A DNA stretch of 64,000 nucleotides from Phreatobacter sp. (GCF_016793595.1 NZ_JAEULY010000009.1:434001-498000), one strand, 5' to 3'. Positions 49,294-58,214 are shown, numbered from the stretch's first letter. Made by a program: numbers and translations. Notes: a model not told the origin generated them from the letters alone.

Positions 49294-50319
49294 CTATCTG
49301 AACAAAGGGGACTCCTTATAGCTCGCGAACAGATCGTCGCCGAATGCGTCTAGCGTCGGGACGAGATCGTCGGGCGCAATGAATGATTGCCGGAACCATG
49401 GGAACCGTGCCTGGTCAAATGATCGCTTGACCCAGTTGATGGCCTTGCGGACGTGCAGGAGTTCTGCCGCTCGCGGGTGATAAACAAGCCAGACATCGCG
49501 CTTCAGGACAAAATCGCGAGCGACATGAATGAGGCTTGGGCACAGCGCACGAGCATAAGTTGGCAAAGCCGCTATTCCCGCGCCTCCGGTCACCGCCAGA
49601 ACCTGTGCCGAGCTGGTGTTGACCTGGATGCCAACAAAACCCCGCTTGTCCACCGGGGTGATCACTTCTTCGACGGTTGGAATCTGGTCGGCGACAAGAT
49701 CGACGTATGGATGTTGGGGGACTTCCGCGCTGGTCATTGGCTGCCCATAGCGCTCGATATAGCGGCGCGACGCAAAGAGGCAGATGTGCAGCCATCCCAG
49801 GCGTTGAACGACCAACTCTGGATCGTCAGGCCGCTCTAGCTGGATCGCGAAATCGACTTCCAAGCCGGACACGTCCGGCATGCGCATCTCGCACTTGATG
49901 CTGCACCGAACGGACGGCTCTGCCGTCGAGAATTCCGTAATGCGGGGGATCAACCAGAAGGTTCCCAACCCTTCCGTAATGCCGATGCGAACCGTGCTTC
50001 GCAGCCCGGGCTTCGGGCGTTGCGAGAAATGGGCAAAAAGCTTGGCCTGCCGTAGCATTTCCTCGCCAATGCTTACAACGCGCCGCCCTTCCTCCGTTAG
50101 AACCGAGCCGCGAGCCGTTCTGATCAAGAGAACGGCATTCGATTGCCGTTCCAAGGCCTCGATACGCGAACGCAGCACGTTCACGGAAAGACCGATTTCG
50201 TCGGCTGCGGCACGCAGGCTCTTCGTCTGTGCAACTGACAGGAACAGGCGAATGTCGTCCCAGTTCAGCGGGTCGTCGCTGTGTTCCAAATGGTGCACCA
50301 CCTGTTGCACTTTTCCCAT
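49294..50319 (-). CDS. LysR-family transcriptional regulator
   Basis: 341 residues. The N-terminal winged helix is WDDIRLFLSVAQTKSLRAAADEIGLSVNVLRSRIEALERQ, followed by LLIRTARGSVLTEEGRRVV and the linker helix. The periplasmic-binding-like effector domain runs from about residue 105 (TVRIGITEGLGTFWLIPRI) to 320. The inducer is unknown. The first 20 residues are an unusual extension. It is divergent from the double-acyltransferase gene with 67 bases between, the classic layout for LysR control of that neighbour. Confidence 0.88.
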   Translation of the reverse strand: MGKVQQVVHHLEHSDDPLNWDDIRLFLSVAQTKSLRAAADEIGLSVNVLRSRIEALERQSNAVLLIRTARGSVLTEEGRRVVSIGEEMLRQAKLFAHFSQRPKPGLRSTVRIGITEGLGTFWLIPRITEFSTAEPSVRCSIKCEMRMPDVSGLEVDFAIQLERPDDPELVVQRLGWLHICLFASRRYIERYGQPMTSAEVPQHPYVDLVADQIPTVEEVITPVDKRGFVGIQVNTSSAQVLAVTGGAGIAALPTYARALCPSLIHVARDFVLKRDVWLVYHPRAAELLHVRKAINWVKRSFDQARFPWFRQSFIAPDDLVPTLDAFGDDLFASYKESPLFR

Positions 50320-50386
50320 CTGCTCCCCCCAGCGCTGATGTCGTTACCTGAGTGCCGAGCCAGCGGTCGGCTCAGGAGTAACCTCA

Positions 50387-51568
50387 ATGGAACACGTCGA
50401 TCTTGCGTCTCCCAGGCAGCCCAAGCGCGCCAAGTTCTTGCGCACGCTTGCTCTCGATCATGCGCGGAACGTCGTCTGCTTCACGCCTTCGGAAGCCATC
50501 ATCGACCAGCTGATGCGCGTGGCCGAGAACGATATCCCCGGTCTTGCATCGAAGCCGGCCGTTCTGGCCGTCCTTCGGCACAATCCCGAGTGCATCTTCG
50601 CGTTCGCGCGCGGCGGCTGGCAAGAGCAACCTTCCGATGCGCCGATGGGCTTCATGGCTATGCTGCCGCTGACAAAAGACGGTCACCGCGCGCTGTTCGA
50701 CGGCCGGCTGAAGACGGACGCGCCAGACCTGGCGTTCGTTGCTCGGCAGCACGAACGTCCGGACGCGATCTATCACTGGGGCGTCTTCGGTGGCCCCGCC
50801 GTCGTCGGCGGCATGGCGCTGGTGATGGAGCGCCTGTCGTCGGACAAGTTCCGCGGCCTGCCGATGTACTGCAAGGCCGCGAGCCCCGAGGCGCACAAGT
50901 TCATGCTGTCGATCGGCTTCGTCGACGGCGCCCAGCATCCGTCAGGACGGGAATACACGCGGTCGCTCATGGGCCTGCCGCGCGTGCCGCCCACACCGCA
51001 TGGTTTCGACAGCTACACCCCCGGCGCGCTCCCTCGCGAAATCGGCATCAAGGTCGTGCATGACCTCGAGGAACTTTCGATGGTACGGGCCATTCGGGCG
51101 GCCGCCTACGTTAGCGAGCAGCAGATGCCGTATCGGGAAGACGTCGATGGCAATGACCTCTCCGCTACGCACCTGCTTGGCTATATCGGCGACGAGCCTG
51201 CCGGCTGCATCCGCATCCGCTACTTCGCCGGTTTCGTAAAGGTCGAGCGCCTGGCCGTCTTCGAGAGGTTCCGCAAGACCACGCTGGCGCTGAAGCTGGT
51301 ACGCGCGGCCATCGAGTTCGGCAGGCACAAGGGCTACACACACTTCTACGGCCAGGCCGAGGAGAGCGTCATCAAGCTCTGGGAGCGTTTCGGCTTCATT
51401 CGCCGCGAAGGTCCGGGCGTCAAATACATGACCGACCTCTACTACCACGAGGGCGATCTGAGGGTGGAGGCGTCGCCCGAGGCCGTCCATGCGCAGTCCG
51501 GCCCCAATGTACTGATACGGCCAGAGGGTCAGTGGCATCGGCCCTCTCATCTGGAGGTGGGCGGATGA
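50387..51568 (+). CDS. Tandem GNAT acyltransferase-like protein
   Basis: 393 residues. Residues 1-200 form a degenerate GNAT-like domain (FARGGWQEQPSDAPMGFMAMLPL, YCKAASPEAHKFMLSIGFVDG). Residues about 208-350 are a second, more typical one: VVHDLEELSMVRAIRAAAYV, HLLGYIGDEPAGCIRIRYF, VERLAVFERFRKTTLALKLVRAAIEFGR, then WERFGFIRREGP. The second half has the look of acyl-chain or autoinducer-type N-acyltransferases, but no substrate can be set. The stop overlaps the start of the next small gene (ATGA). LysR control from the divergent gene is likely. Confidence 0.75.
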   Translation: MEHVDLASPRQPKRAKFLRTLALDHARNVVCFTPSEAIIDQLMRVAENDIPGLASKPAVLAVLRHNPECIFAFARGGWQEQPSDAPMGFMAMLPLTKDGHRALFDGRLKTDAPDLAFVARQHERPDAIYHWGVFGGPAVVGGMALVMERLSSDKFRGLPMYCKAASPEAHKFMLSIGFVDGAQHPSGREYTRSLMGLPRVPPTPHGFDSYTPGALPREIGIKVVHDLEELSMVRAIRAAAYVSEQQMPYREDVDGNDLSATHLLGYIGDEPAGCIRIRYFAGFVKVERLAVFERFRKTTLALKLVRAAIEFGRHKGYTHFYGQAEESVIKLWERFGFIRREGPGVKYMTDLYYHEGDLRVEASPEAVHAQSGPNVLIRPEGQWHRPSHLEVGG

Positions 51569-51777
51569 AGCGCCGCCCCGCTGCAGCTAACGACGATGGT
51601 GCTGGCGGCGATACGGAGCGCATCAAGGATATGGAGACTGCAATCGCGTTTGCGGACTACCTGTCGCTTGCTTCGAAGGAATGGAGTGCGCTGGCATCCT
51701 ATTTGTTCCGCGTCGCCTCGGCTGATTTGAAAGAGAAGCTTGCGGCGAGAAATCGGCTTACAGACACGTCGAATTAG
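51565..51777 (+). CDS. 70-residue protein coupled to the acyltransferase gene
   Basis: 70 residues, no known domain. A basic start MKRRPAAANDDGAGGDTERI is followed by one long amphipathic helix METAIAFADYLSLASKEWSALASYLF and a charged tail. The ATG overlaps the upstream stop and GGAGG stands seven bases before it, so it is translated in the same operon. It may be a partner or carrier-like protein for the acyltransferase; this is only suggested by position. Confidence 0.6.
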   Translation: MKRRPAAANDDGAGGDTERIKDMETAIAFADYLSLASKEWSALASYLFRVASADLKEKLAARNRLTDTSN

Positions 51778-51883
51778 CCTCGATCGGCCCGCCACCTGTC
51801 CGGCGGGCCGTTCTCCATTCAATGGCATTGCAGAACATCGCCAAGTCTTGCAGGGTGCCGCAACGTCAAATTCGGAGAGCGCA

Positions 51884-52096
51884 ATGACGGGCGAGACGAC
51901 GGCTGCAACCGACATCGATCTGTTGAAGCTCGTGCAGGCGCATGTTGCAGATCTTCGCTCGCGCTACCCCTCGCACGACGTGCGGGTTATTGTTTCGACT
52001 GCCCCGCCCGGATACCCTGACACTGACGAGGAGCCAGTCCGGCCGGTCATGCTGGAGCTTCTCGCACAGCCGAGGCTGCGGGTGGCTGGGGCGTAA
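51884..52096 (+). CDS. 70-residue acidic protein, end of the cassette
   Basis: 70 residues beginning MTGETTAATDIDLLKLVQAHVADLRSR. One helix is followed by a strand HDVRVIVSTAPPGYP and an acidic DTDEEPVRPVMLELLAQ end. Family unknown. GGAGA lies five bases before the ATG. It follows the previous small gene in the same direction after 106 bases. Confidence 0.52.
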   Translation: MTGETTAATDIDLLKLVQAHVADLRSRYPSHDVRVIVSTAPPGYPDTDEEPVRPVMLELLAQPRLRVAGA

Positions 52097-52210
52097 CTGG
52101 TTGACGCACTTGCAGCGTTCAACGCTGCGACAATCTCGACCACGGTAGAACTGACGGTGACCTGAGCCCCCGGCTTCAGGGCGTCAATCCCGCACTTGCA
52201 CGATCAGCTA

Positions 52211-52255
52211 GGTGAACCGAACCACTGACAGAATGGTGGGGGTAGCGAGTTCACC
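52211..52255. repeat. Nested inverted repeat near the right island end
   Basis: GGTGAAC (52211-52217) with GTTCACC (52249-52255), and inside it CCAC (52222-52225) with GTGG (52236-52239), form a nested palindrome in the 327-base gene-free stretch 52097-52423. It may be the cassette's transcript end or an old recombination site. Apart from this and the 13-bp repeat, I see nothing in that stretch. Confidence 0.45.
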
Positions 52256-52316
52256 AAACCGCCCTACCCGCGTTCTGGTCCTGTTCGGCTCGCTTGAAGG
52301 GCGGTCGCAATACCCC

Positions 52317-52329
52317 TTTTTGTTCTTGC
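52317..52329 (+). repeat. Right copy of the 13-bp direct repeat flanking the island
   Basis: TTTTTGTTCTTGC, identical to 42334-42346 next to recA. It lies about 95 bases from the end of the TRAP permease gene, where high GC resumes. Confidence 0.5.
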
Positions 52330-52423
52330 CCGAAATGCCCTCGACGAGGAGCGGTCAGCCGGCCCCCCGGTTTCGGCGAACATGCCGGGCGGCCACGACG
52401 GGGGCGGCAGCCCCGGCCCCGGC

Positions 52424-53881
52424 TCAGTTGCGGGGTGCGGCGGGCGGCGGCGAAAGGCCCGGCAGGCCGCCCGGCGCGTCGAGGCCGGGAAGACCACCGC
52501 CGATGCCCGGCATGTCGATGCGGATCTCGACCTTGGAGGGGTCCATTTTCGGGCCCTTGTCGAGCCAGTAGGTCACCGAGCCCGGCCAGAAGATGACGAC
52601 CGCGACCAGCAGCAGCTGCATGAACACCCAGGGTATCGCGCCGAGATAGATGTCGTTGGTCTTCACCGAGGGCGGCGCGATGCCGCGCAGGTAGAACAGC
52701 GCGAAACCGAAGGGCGGGTGCATGAAGCTCGTCTGCATGTTCACGCAGAGCAGCACGCCGAACCAGATCAGGTCGATGTCGAGCTTGGCCGCCACCGGCG
52801 CCAGCAGCGGCACGATGATGAAGGCGATCTCGAAGAAATCGAGGAAGAACGCCAGGAAGAAGACGAAGATATTGACGAAGATCAGGAAGCCGACCTGCCC
52901 GCCCGGCAGGTTGGTGAGCATGTGCTCGATCCAGCGCGAACCGTCCATGCCCTGGAAGACCAGGCTGAAAACGGTGGCGCCGATCAGGATGAACACCACC
53001 ATGGCGGTGATGCGCATGGTCGATTTCATCGCCTGGTCGACCAGCGGCCAGGTCAGGCGGCGATGGAGCGCGGCGAGCACCAGCGCGCCGACCGCGCCCA
53101 TGGCGCCGGCTTCCGTCGGCGTCGCAAGGCCCATGAAGATCGTGCCGAGCACGAGGAAGATCAGGACGATGGAGGGGATCATGCCCCACAGCACCTGGCG
53201 GATCAGCGGCCAGCCGATCTCGCCGCGCGCCTCGGGCGGCAGCGGCGGCATGGTCTGCGGCCGGACGATCGACAGGAAGACGATGTAGAGGATGAAGATC
53301 ACCACCTGCAGGATCGAGGGGCCGATGGCGCCGAGATACATGTCGCCGACCGAGCGGCCCAGCTGGTCGGCGAGCACGACGAGCACGAGCGAGGGCGGGA
53401 TCAGCTGGGTGATCGTGCCGGAGGCGGCGATGACGCCGGTCGCCAGCTTCATGTCGTAGCCGTAGCGCTGCATGATCGGCAGCGAGATCACGCCCATGGC
53501 GATGACCGAGGCGGCGACCGTGCCGGTGATCGCGCCGAGGATCGCGCCGACGATGATGACGGCATAGGCAAGGCCGCCGGGCACGCCGCCGAACAGCTTG
53601 CCGGTGCCCTCCAGCAGGTCTTCGGCCAGGCCGCAGCGCTCGAGGATCGCGCCCATGAAGGTGAAGAACGGGATCGCCAACAGGAGGTCGTTGGAGATGA
53701 TGCCGTGGAAGCGCAGCGGCAGCGCCTGCAGGAACACCGCCTCGAAATGGCCGGTCAGCACGCCCAGCGTACCGAACATCAGGCCGACCGCGGCAAGAGA
53801 GAAGGCGACGGGGAAGCCGATCAGCATGAAGCAGATCATTCCGCCGAACATGAGCGGAGGCATGATGCCGTGCGAGAACAT
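52424..53881 (-). CDS. dctM: TRAP transporter large permease (DctM-like)
   Basis: 485 residues with about twelve membrane helices. NDLLLAIPFFTFMGAILERCGLAEDLLEG, the AITGTVAASVIAMGVISLPIMQRYGYDMKLATGVIAASGTITQLIPPS stretch (signature of the DctM channel) and FFEIAFIIVPLLAPVAAKL are in place. The C-terminal tail of 40 residues is Pro/Gly-rich. Together with DctQ it uses a Na+ gradient to import a solute delivered by a periplasmic binding protein, which is not encoded nearby. The start at 53881 has GGAG upstream. 32 bases separate it from dctQ. Confidence 0.93.
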   Translation of the reverse strand: MFSHGIMPPLMFGGMICFMLIGFPVAFSLAAVGLMFGTLGVLTGHFEAVFLQALPLRFHGIISNDLLLAIPFFTFMGAILERCGLAEDLLEGTGKLFGGVPGGLAYAVIIVGAILGAITGTVAASVIAMGVISLPIMQRYGYDMKLATGVIAASGTITQLIPPSLVLVVLADQLGRSVGDMYLGAIGPSILQVVIFILYIVFLSIVRPQTMPPLPPEARGEIGWPLIRQVLWGMIPSIVLIFLVLGTIFMGLATPTEAGAMGAVGALVLAALHRRLTWPLVDQAMKSTMRITAMVVFILIGATVFSLVFQGMDGSRWIEHMLTNLPGGQVGFLIFVNIFVFFLAFFLDFFEIAFIIVPLLAPVAAKLDIDLIWFGVLLCVNMQTSFMHPPFGFALFYLRGIAPPSVKTNDIYLGAIPWVFMQLLLVAVVIFWPGSVTYWLDKGPKMDPSKVEIRIDMPGIGGGLPGLDAPGGLPGLSPPPAAPRN

Positions 53882-53913
53882 GGGGCTGAAGTCTCCGGAA
53901 GGTTCTCGCCCGC

Positions 53914-54453
53914 TTACTGAAGCGGTTTCTCGTATTTGGATTCGAAGGTGATCAGGCCCCGCAGGGCCGCGACGCGCTTGATCAGCTCGGAAAGGCCCTG
54001 CAGCGTCAGCAGGGCGAAGCCCAGCGGCATCACCAGCTTGATCGGCCAGACCAGCAGGCCGCCGGCATTCTGCGAGCCTTCCCACTGCTTGAACGAGGTC
54101 AGGAAGAACGGCCAGCTGAGATAGGTCATGTAGACCGTCACGGGCAGCAGGAAGAAGACCATGCCGATGGCGTCGATCCACAGGCGCTTGCGGTCGGAAA
54201 CGGCGCCATAGACCAGATCGACGCGCACATGCTCGTTCATCCTGAGCGTGTAGGATGCGCCCAGCAGCACCATCATGCCGAACAGGTACCACTGGATTTC
54301 CAGCATGGAGTTCGACGAGACGTGGATCAGGTAGCGGGTCGTCGCATTGCCCGCACTGATCAGGCAGGCGAGCAGCACGCACCAGTCGGCGATGCGCCCG
54401 AAAGCGGCGTTGAGCGCGTCAACCGCGCGGCTGAATGCAAGCAGGCCGCCCAT
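53914..54453 (-). CDS. dctQ: TRAP transporter small permease (DctQ-like)
   Basis: 179 residues with four membrane helices. NATTRYLIHVSSNSMLEIQWYLFGMMVLLGASYTLRMNEHVRVDLVYG is the DctQ signature, with the conserved W and H-V-R-V-D around helix 2-3. It stabilises DctM and is required for transport. The ATG at 54453 is preceded by a G-rich AGGGGA; the longer frame to 54579 has no site. First gene of the dctQM pair; the solute-binding protein is missing from the window. Confidence 0.9.
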   Translation of the reverse strand: MGGLLAFSRAVDALNAAFGRIADWCVLLACLISAGNATTRYLIHVSSNSMLEIQWYLFGMMVLLGASYTLRMNEHVRVDLVYGAVSDRKRLWIDAIGMVFFLLPVTVYMTYLSWPFFLTSFKQWEGSQNAGGLLVWPIKLVMPLGFALLTLQGLSELIKRVAALRGLITFESKYEKPLQ

Positions 54454-54684
54454 GCAATCCCGTCCCCTGCGGATCTTTTTGTCCGCATCTGGGTTGACGA
54501 ATACGCATAGGTAGCGACCAACCGCAAGACCGCTGGCTGGTCCTCCATCGAATATTTTCAAGGGTTTCGGCGGGATCATCGGCTGAAAGCGCGAATGATC
54601 CGCTTCGCCGGCAAGACAGGCATCGGCCTCCGTCCTCTGGCCGGGTTGCCGGCGGCCACGGAAAGCCGTCGCGCCCGCCTTCGC

Positions 54685-55551
54685 TCACCCACCGAGGCCC
54701 AGCACCTTCATCGCATTGCGCTTGAGGATGAGGTCGTGGACCTCTTCCTTGAACCCGGTCTCGCGGAACTGGGCGATCCACCGCTCCGGCTGGATTAGCG
54801 GGAAATCCGAGCCGAACAGCATCTTCGTCCTCAGCTGCGTGTTGGCATACTGGACGATCTGCGGCGGGAAATACTTCGGCATCCAGCCGGACAGGTCGAT
54901 ATAGACATTGGGCTTGTGCAGCGCGATCGACAGCGCCTCGTCCGTCCAGGGCCAGGACGGATGGGCGAGGATGATGGTCATGTCCGGGAAGTCGACCGCG
55001 ACGTCGTCGATGTGGATGGGCTGCGAATATTTGAGCCGCATGCCGCCGCCGCCGCGCATGCCTGTGCCGATGCCGGAATGTCCCGTGTGGAAGATCGCCG
55101 GCAGCTTGTGGTGGGCGATCACCTCGTAGAGCTGATAGGCCATGCGGTCGTTGGGATAGAAGCCCTGGCAGGTCGGGTGGAACTTGAAGCCCTTGACGAT
55201 GCCGGTCTTGATCAGTTCCTCCGCCTCGCGGGCGCCGAGCCGGCCCTTGTGCGGGTCGATCGAGGCGAAGGCGATCATCATGTCGGCATTGTCGCGCGCG
55301 GCGTCGGCGATTTCCTCGTTGGGGATGCGCCGGTTGCCGATCTGCGCCTCGGTATCGACCGTGAACATGACGAGGCCGATCTTGTGCTTGCGGTAATGCG
55401 CGATCGTCTCGGCGATGGTCGGCCGCTTGCCGACCTTGAAATACTTGCCGGCCGCCTCCTCGTAGGGCGTCCAGTAGGCGTCGACATCCTGCCGGCAGGA
55501 GACCTCGGCATGGGTGTGGATATCGATGGCGACCAGATCCTCGACGTTCAT
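54685..55551 (-). CDS. Amidohydrolase 2 family protein
   Basis: 288 residues of the PF04909 TIM-barrel amidohydrolases. The first metal site is AIDIHTHAEVS (HxH). The ACMSD-type FKFHPTCQGFYPNDR, FHTGHSGIG, ILAHPSWPW and LFGSDFPLIQPERW motifs give the other ligands and the catalytic Asp. Related enzymes act on decarboxylation or hydrolysis of carboxylated rings and lactones. It lies 231 bases upstream of the TRAP pair in the same direction, which suggests that the transporter could import its substrate. GGGAGGA precedes the ATG at 55551. Confidence 0.87.
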   Translation of the reverse strand: MNVEDLVAIDIHTHAEVSCRQDVDAYWTPYEEAAGKYFKVGKRPTIAETIAHYRKHKIGLVMFTVDTEAQIGNRRIPNEEIADAARDNADMMIAFASIDPHKGRLGAREAEELIKTGIVKGFKFHPTCQGFYPNDRMAYQLYEVIAHHKLPAIFHTGHSGIGTGMRGGGGMRLKYSQPIHIDDVAVDFPDMTIILAHPSWPWTDEALSIALHKPNVYIDLSGWMPKYFPPQIVQYANTQLRTKMLFGSDFPLIQPERWIAQFRETGFKEEVHDLILKRNAMKVLGLGG

Positions 55552-55760
55552 GGCGCGTCCTCCCGCGACCGCCCGTCCTCCGGGTAGTCCGCCCACAATC
55601 GTTATGATCAATAACTATCTGCCGTCAATCGCCGCTGCCCCGCAAGCGGTCAGCGTTGAACCGGATGGTGGCGCGCCATGCCGTGCCTATCGTGGCTGCA
55701 AGCCTCCCGGCGCGACCGCAAACGGCGCGGCGAAAGGAGGCGGTCGAGGAGACGATGCCC

Positions 55761-56162
55761 ATGATGACACGACGCTTCTTCGCCACCTGCACGATCTGCG
55801 CGGCCACCGGCTTCGCGGCGACGCAGGTCTCTGCCCAGGGCGCCCCGCAGCTCAGCCGCAAGATGCTGTCGCAGACGGATGGCCCCACCCCCGGCTACGT
55901 GACGATCATCGCCGAGGTGGACATCCCCGCCGGCGCCGTCGTTGCCCCGCACACCCATCCGGGCATCGAGACGGGTTACGTCATGGAGGGCGAGATCGAA
56001 CTGCCGATTCAGGGCAAGCCGACGGTCGTCCTCAAGCCGGGCGACGCCTTCCAGGTGCCAGCCGGCGCGGTCCATGGCGGCGGCAAGGCCGGCACCGGGC
56101 GCGTCAAGATCGTCAGCACATTCGTCGTCGAGAAGGCGAAGCCCCTCGCAACGCCCGCCTGA
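55761..56162 (+). CDS. Exported cupin-domain protein
   Basis: 133 residues. TRRFFATCTICAATGFAATQVSAQG is a twin-arginine-type signal ending at an SAQ-type site near residue 25. The mature part is one cupin barrel: VDIPAGAVVAPHTHPGIETGYVMEGEIEL has the HxHPxxExxYVxxG metal motif, and GDAFQVPAGAVHGGG the second motif with its His. Small periplasmic cupins of this kind have no assigned reaction. GAGGAG gives the best spacing for the second of three clustered ATGs. Divergent from the amidohydrolase gene. Confidence 0.83.
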   Translation: MMTRRFFATCTICAATGFAATQVSAQGAPQLSRKMLSQTDGPTPGYVTIIAEVDIPAGAVVAPHTHPGIETGYVMEGEIELPIQGKPTVVLKPGDAFQVPAGAVHGGGKAGTGRVKIVSTFVVEKAKPLATPA

Positions 56163-56251
56163 GCCCTGGTCCGATGGAAGGACCGGCGGCGCGCGCCTCC
56201 GCGTCGCCGGCTCCTGTCTCAAGCATTGTCAGATAGAGGTGTCCGGCCGTC

Positions 56252-56548
56252 TCACGCGGGCAGTTCGGCCAGCAGCTTCCGATAGTCCTGCTCGGGGAAC
56301 GTCCTCATCGTGGTCGTCCGCACATTGCCCCGCGAGGCCATGGCGAGCGTGAATTTCACGATCGCCTCATCGTTCGGGGCCTTGAGATGGACCATGACGT
56401 CATAGGCCCCCATGCACAGGTGGACGTCGTTGAGCTCGACGCCGAGGCTCTTGGCGAGTTCGCGCGCGGCATCGACGCGCTTGGCGCCGTCGCGGATGGT
56501 GCGGATCCCCTGGTCGGTGAAATTGATGAGAACGCAATAGGCTGCCAT
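56252..56548 (-). CDS. GYD-domain protein
   Basis: 98 residues. YCVLINFTDQGIRTIRDGAKRVDAARELAKSLGVELNDVHLCMGAYDVMVHLKAPNDEAIVKFTL is the complete GYD domain (named for the GxYD turn, here GAYD). It is a ferredoxin-like small fold of unknown role. AGGGAGG lies six bases before the ATG. It is divergent from the flavin oxidase gene across 235 bases. Confidence 0.87.
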   Translation of the reverse strand: MAAYCVLINFTDQGIRTIRDGAKRVDAARELAKSLGVELNDVHLCMGAYDVMVHLKAPNDEAIVKFTLAMASRGNVRTTTMRTFPEQDYRKLLAELPA

Positions 56549-56783
56549 GGCTGACCTCCCTTTGGTGCGGTTCAGCCCGATCCGGTGCGCGGCCTGCATG
56601 ATGTCGGCAAGACCGGTCATCGCGGGCGACCATGTCTACGCTCTTTCCCCACCGGCGGCGAATCACGCGGCATTGTTCGTCGCAGACCCGGTTACCTTTA
56701 TTCCACGCTTGCAATGCGTGAATAGCGGCGCACACTCCGGCCGCGACGGGACGAAGTCCCGCCATCGAACCGGAGGAATGGTC

Positions 56784-58214
56784 ATGAACAACATGAGCCT
56801 GAAAACTCTGGACGCGGGCCGCACCATGATCGGCCACGCTGTCGTCGAAGCCATCGGCGCTGGGTTGCGCGGAGAAATCCTCGAGGAAGGCGATCCCGCC
56901 TATGACGCGACGAGGATGGTCTGGAACGCCGCGATCGATCGCAAGCCCGGCCTGATCGTGCGCTGCGCCGGCACGGCCGATGTGATCAGCGCGGTCAGGT
57001 TCGCGCGCGACAACCGCCTGCTGGTCGCGGTTCGCGGCGGCGGGCACAACATCGCCGGAAACGCCGTCTGCGACGATGGCCTGATGATCGACCTCTCGCC
57101 GATGAAATCCGTGCGCGTCGATCCCGACGCCCGCCGCATGTGGGTCGAGCCCGGCGCGACGCTGGCCGATGTCGACCGCGAGGCGCAGGCCTTCGGCCTC
57201 GCGGTTCCGACCGGCATCAATTCGACCACCGGCATTGCCGGCCTGACGCTCGGCGGCGGGTTCGGCTGGATCACGCGGAAATACGGGCTCACCGTCGACA
57301 GCCTGGTTTCCGCCGACGTGGTCACCGCCGACGGCACGCTCGTCCATGCCAATGCCCGGGAGAACCCTGACCTGTTCTGGGCCCTGCGCGGCGGCGGCGG
57401 CAATTTCGGCATCGTCACCGCGTTCGAATTCCAGCTGCACAGGGTCGGGCCGGAAGTGCTGGCGGGCCTTGTCGTGCACCCGTTCGAGAACGCCCCCGCG
57501 CTCCTGAAGGAGTATCGACGCCTCGCCGCGGCGGCCCCCGACGAACTCACCTGCTGGACCGTGATGCGCAAGGCCCCGCCCCTGCCCTTCCTGCCGCAGG
57601 AATGGCACGGCCGCGAAATCATGGCGCTGGCCATGTGCTATTGCGGCAGTGTCGAGGACGGCCAGAAGGCGACCCGCGAGCTGAGGGCGCTCGGCAAGCC
57701 GATCGCCGACATCGTCAGCCCGATGCCCTTTGCCGCCTGGCAGCAGGCCTTCGATCCGCTGCTCGCGAAGGGCGCCCGCAATTACTGGAAGAGCCACGAT
57801 TTCATCGAGCTCGCCGACCCGACCCTCGCGCTTATCACCGGCGCGATCTCGCAGCTCCCCGACCCGGAATGCGAGATCTTCATCGGCCATCTCGGCGGGG
57901 CGGTGAAGCGCGTGCCGGTCGGCGCGACGGCCTTCCCGCAACGCAACTCGCATTTCGTCATGAACGTCCATGCGCGCTGGCGCGACCCGGCCATGGATGA
58001 CGCCTGCATCGGCTGGGCGCGCGGCCTGTTCGAGGCGGCCAAGCCGCTTTCTGCCGGCACCGCCTTTGTCAACTTCATGCCCGAGGACGAGGCGGGGCGT
58101 GTCGAGGCCGCCTATGGCGAGAACTATCGCCGACTGGCGGACGTCAAGCGGCGATACGATCCCTCGAACCTGTTCCGGATGAACCAGAACATCCGCCCGG
58201 CCGCGACGCATTGA
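56784..58214 (+). CDS. FAD-binding berberine-bridge-type oxidoreductase
   Basis: 476 residues. The N-terminal FAD domain has VAVRGGGHNIAGNAVCDDG, whose His is the flavin-attachment residue of this family. GIAGLTLGGGFGWITRKYGLTVDSLVSADVVTADG and DLFWALRGGGGNFGIVTAFEF follow. The second cysteine attachment site of bicovalent members is not apparent, so a single covalent link is expected. The C-terminal BBE motif YGENYRRLADVKRRYDPSNLFRMNQNI is intact. Members oxidise sugars, alcohols or alkaloid-like substrates with oxygen. GGAGGA fits the ATG at 56784. Confidence 0.9.
   Translation: MNNMSLKTLDAGRTMIGHAVVEAIGAGLRGEILEEGDPAYDATRMVWNAAIDRKPGLIVRCAGTADVISAVRFARDNRLLVAVRGGGHNIAGNAVCDDGLMIDLSPMKSVRVDPDARRMWVEPGATLADVDREAQAFGLAVPTGINSTTGIAGLTLGGGFGWITRKYGLTVDSLVSADVVTADGTLVHANARENPDLFWALRGGGGNFGIVTAFEFQLHRVGPEVLAGLVVHPFENAPALLKEYRRLAAAAPDELTCWTVMRKAPPLPFLPQEWHGREIMALAMCYCGSVEDGQKATRELRALGKPIADIVSPMPFAAWQQAFDPLLAKGARNYWKSHDFIELADPTLALITGAISQLPDPECEIFIGHLGGAVKRVPVGATAFPQRNSHFVMNVHARWRDPAMDDACIGWARGLFEAAKPLSAGTAFVNFMPEDEAGRVEAAYGENYRRLADVKRRYDPSNLFRMNQNIRPAATH

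Larger units (their letters stand above)
42347..52316. mobile_element. Accessory (defence) island between recA and the TRAP transporter genes
   Basis: The stretch differs from its surroundings: the first five kilobases have visibly lower GC and more AT-rich codons, and the gene content is defence or unknown. It carries an Avs-like protein, a cas1 remnant, an XRE regulator, small membrane proteins and a LysR/acyltransferase cassette. The same 13-bp sequence is found at both ends. No integrase, transposase or tRNA was seen, so the way of entry is unknown; homologous or site-specific insertion with later loss of the recombinase would fit. Boundaries are inferred from composition and the repeat. 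Confidence 0.6.

Noticed and set aside
42347..52316. Integrase or transposase gene in the island
   Set aside because: No tyrosine or serine recombinase or DDE transposase motif was found in any frame provided by the sequence.
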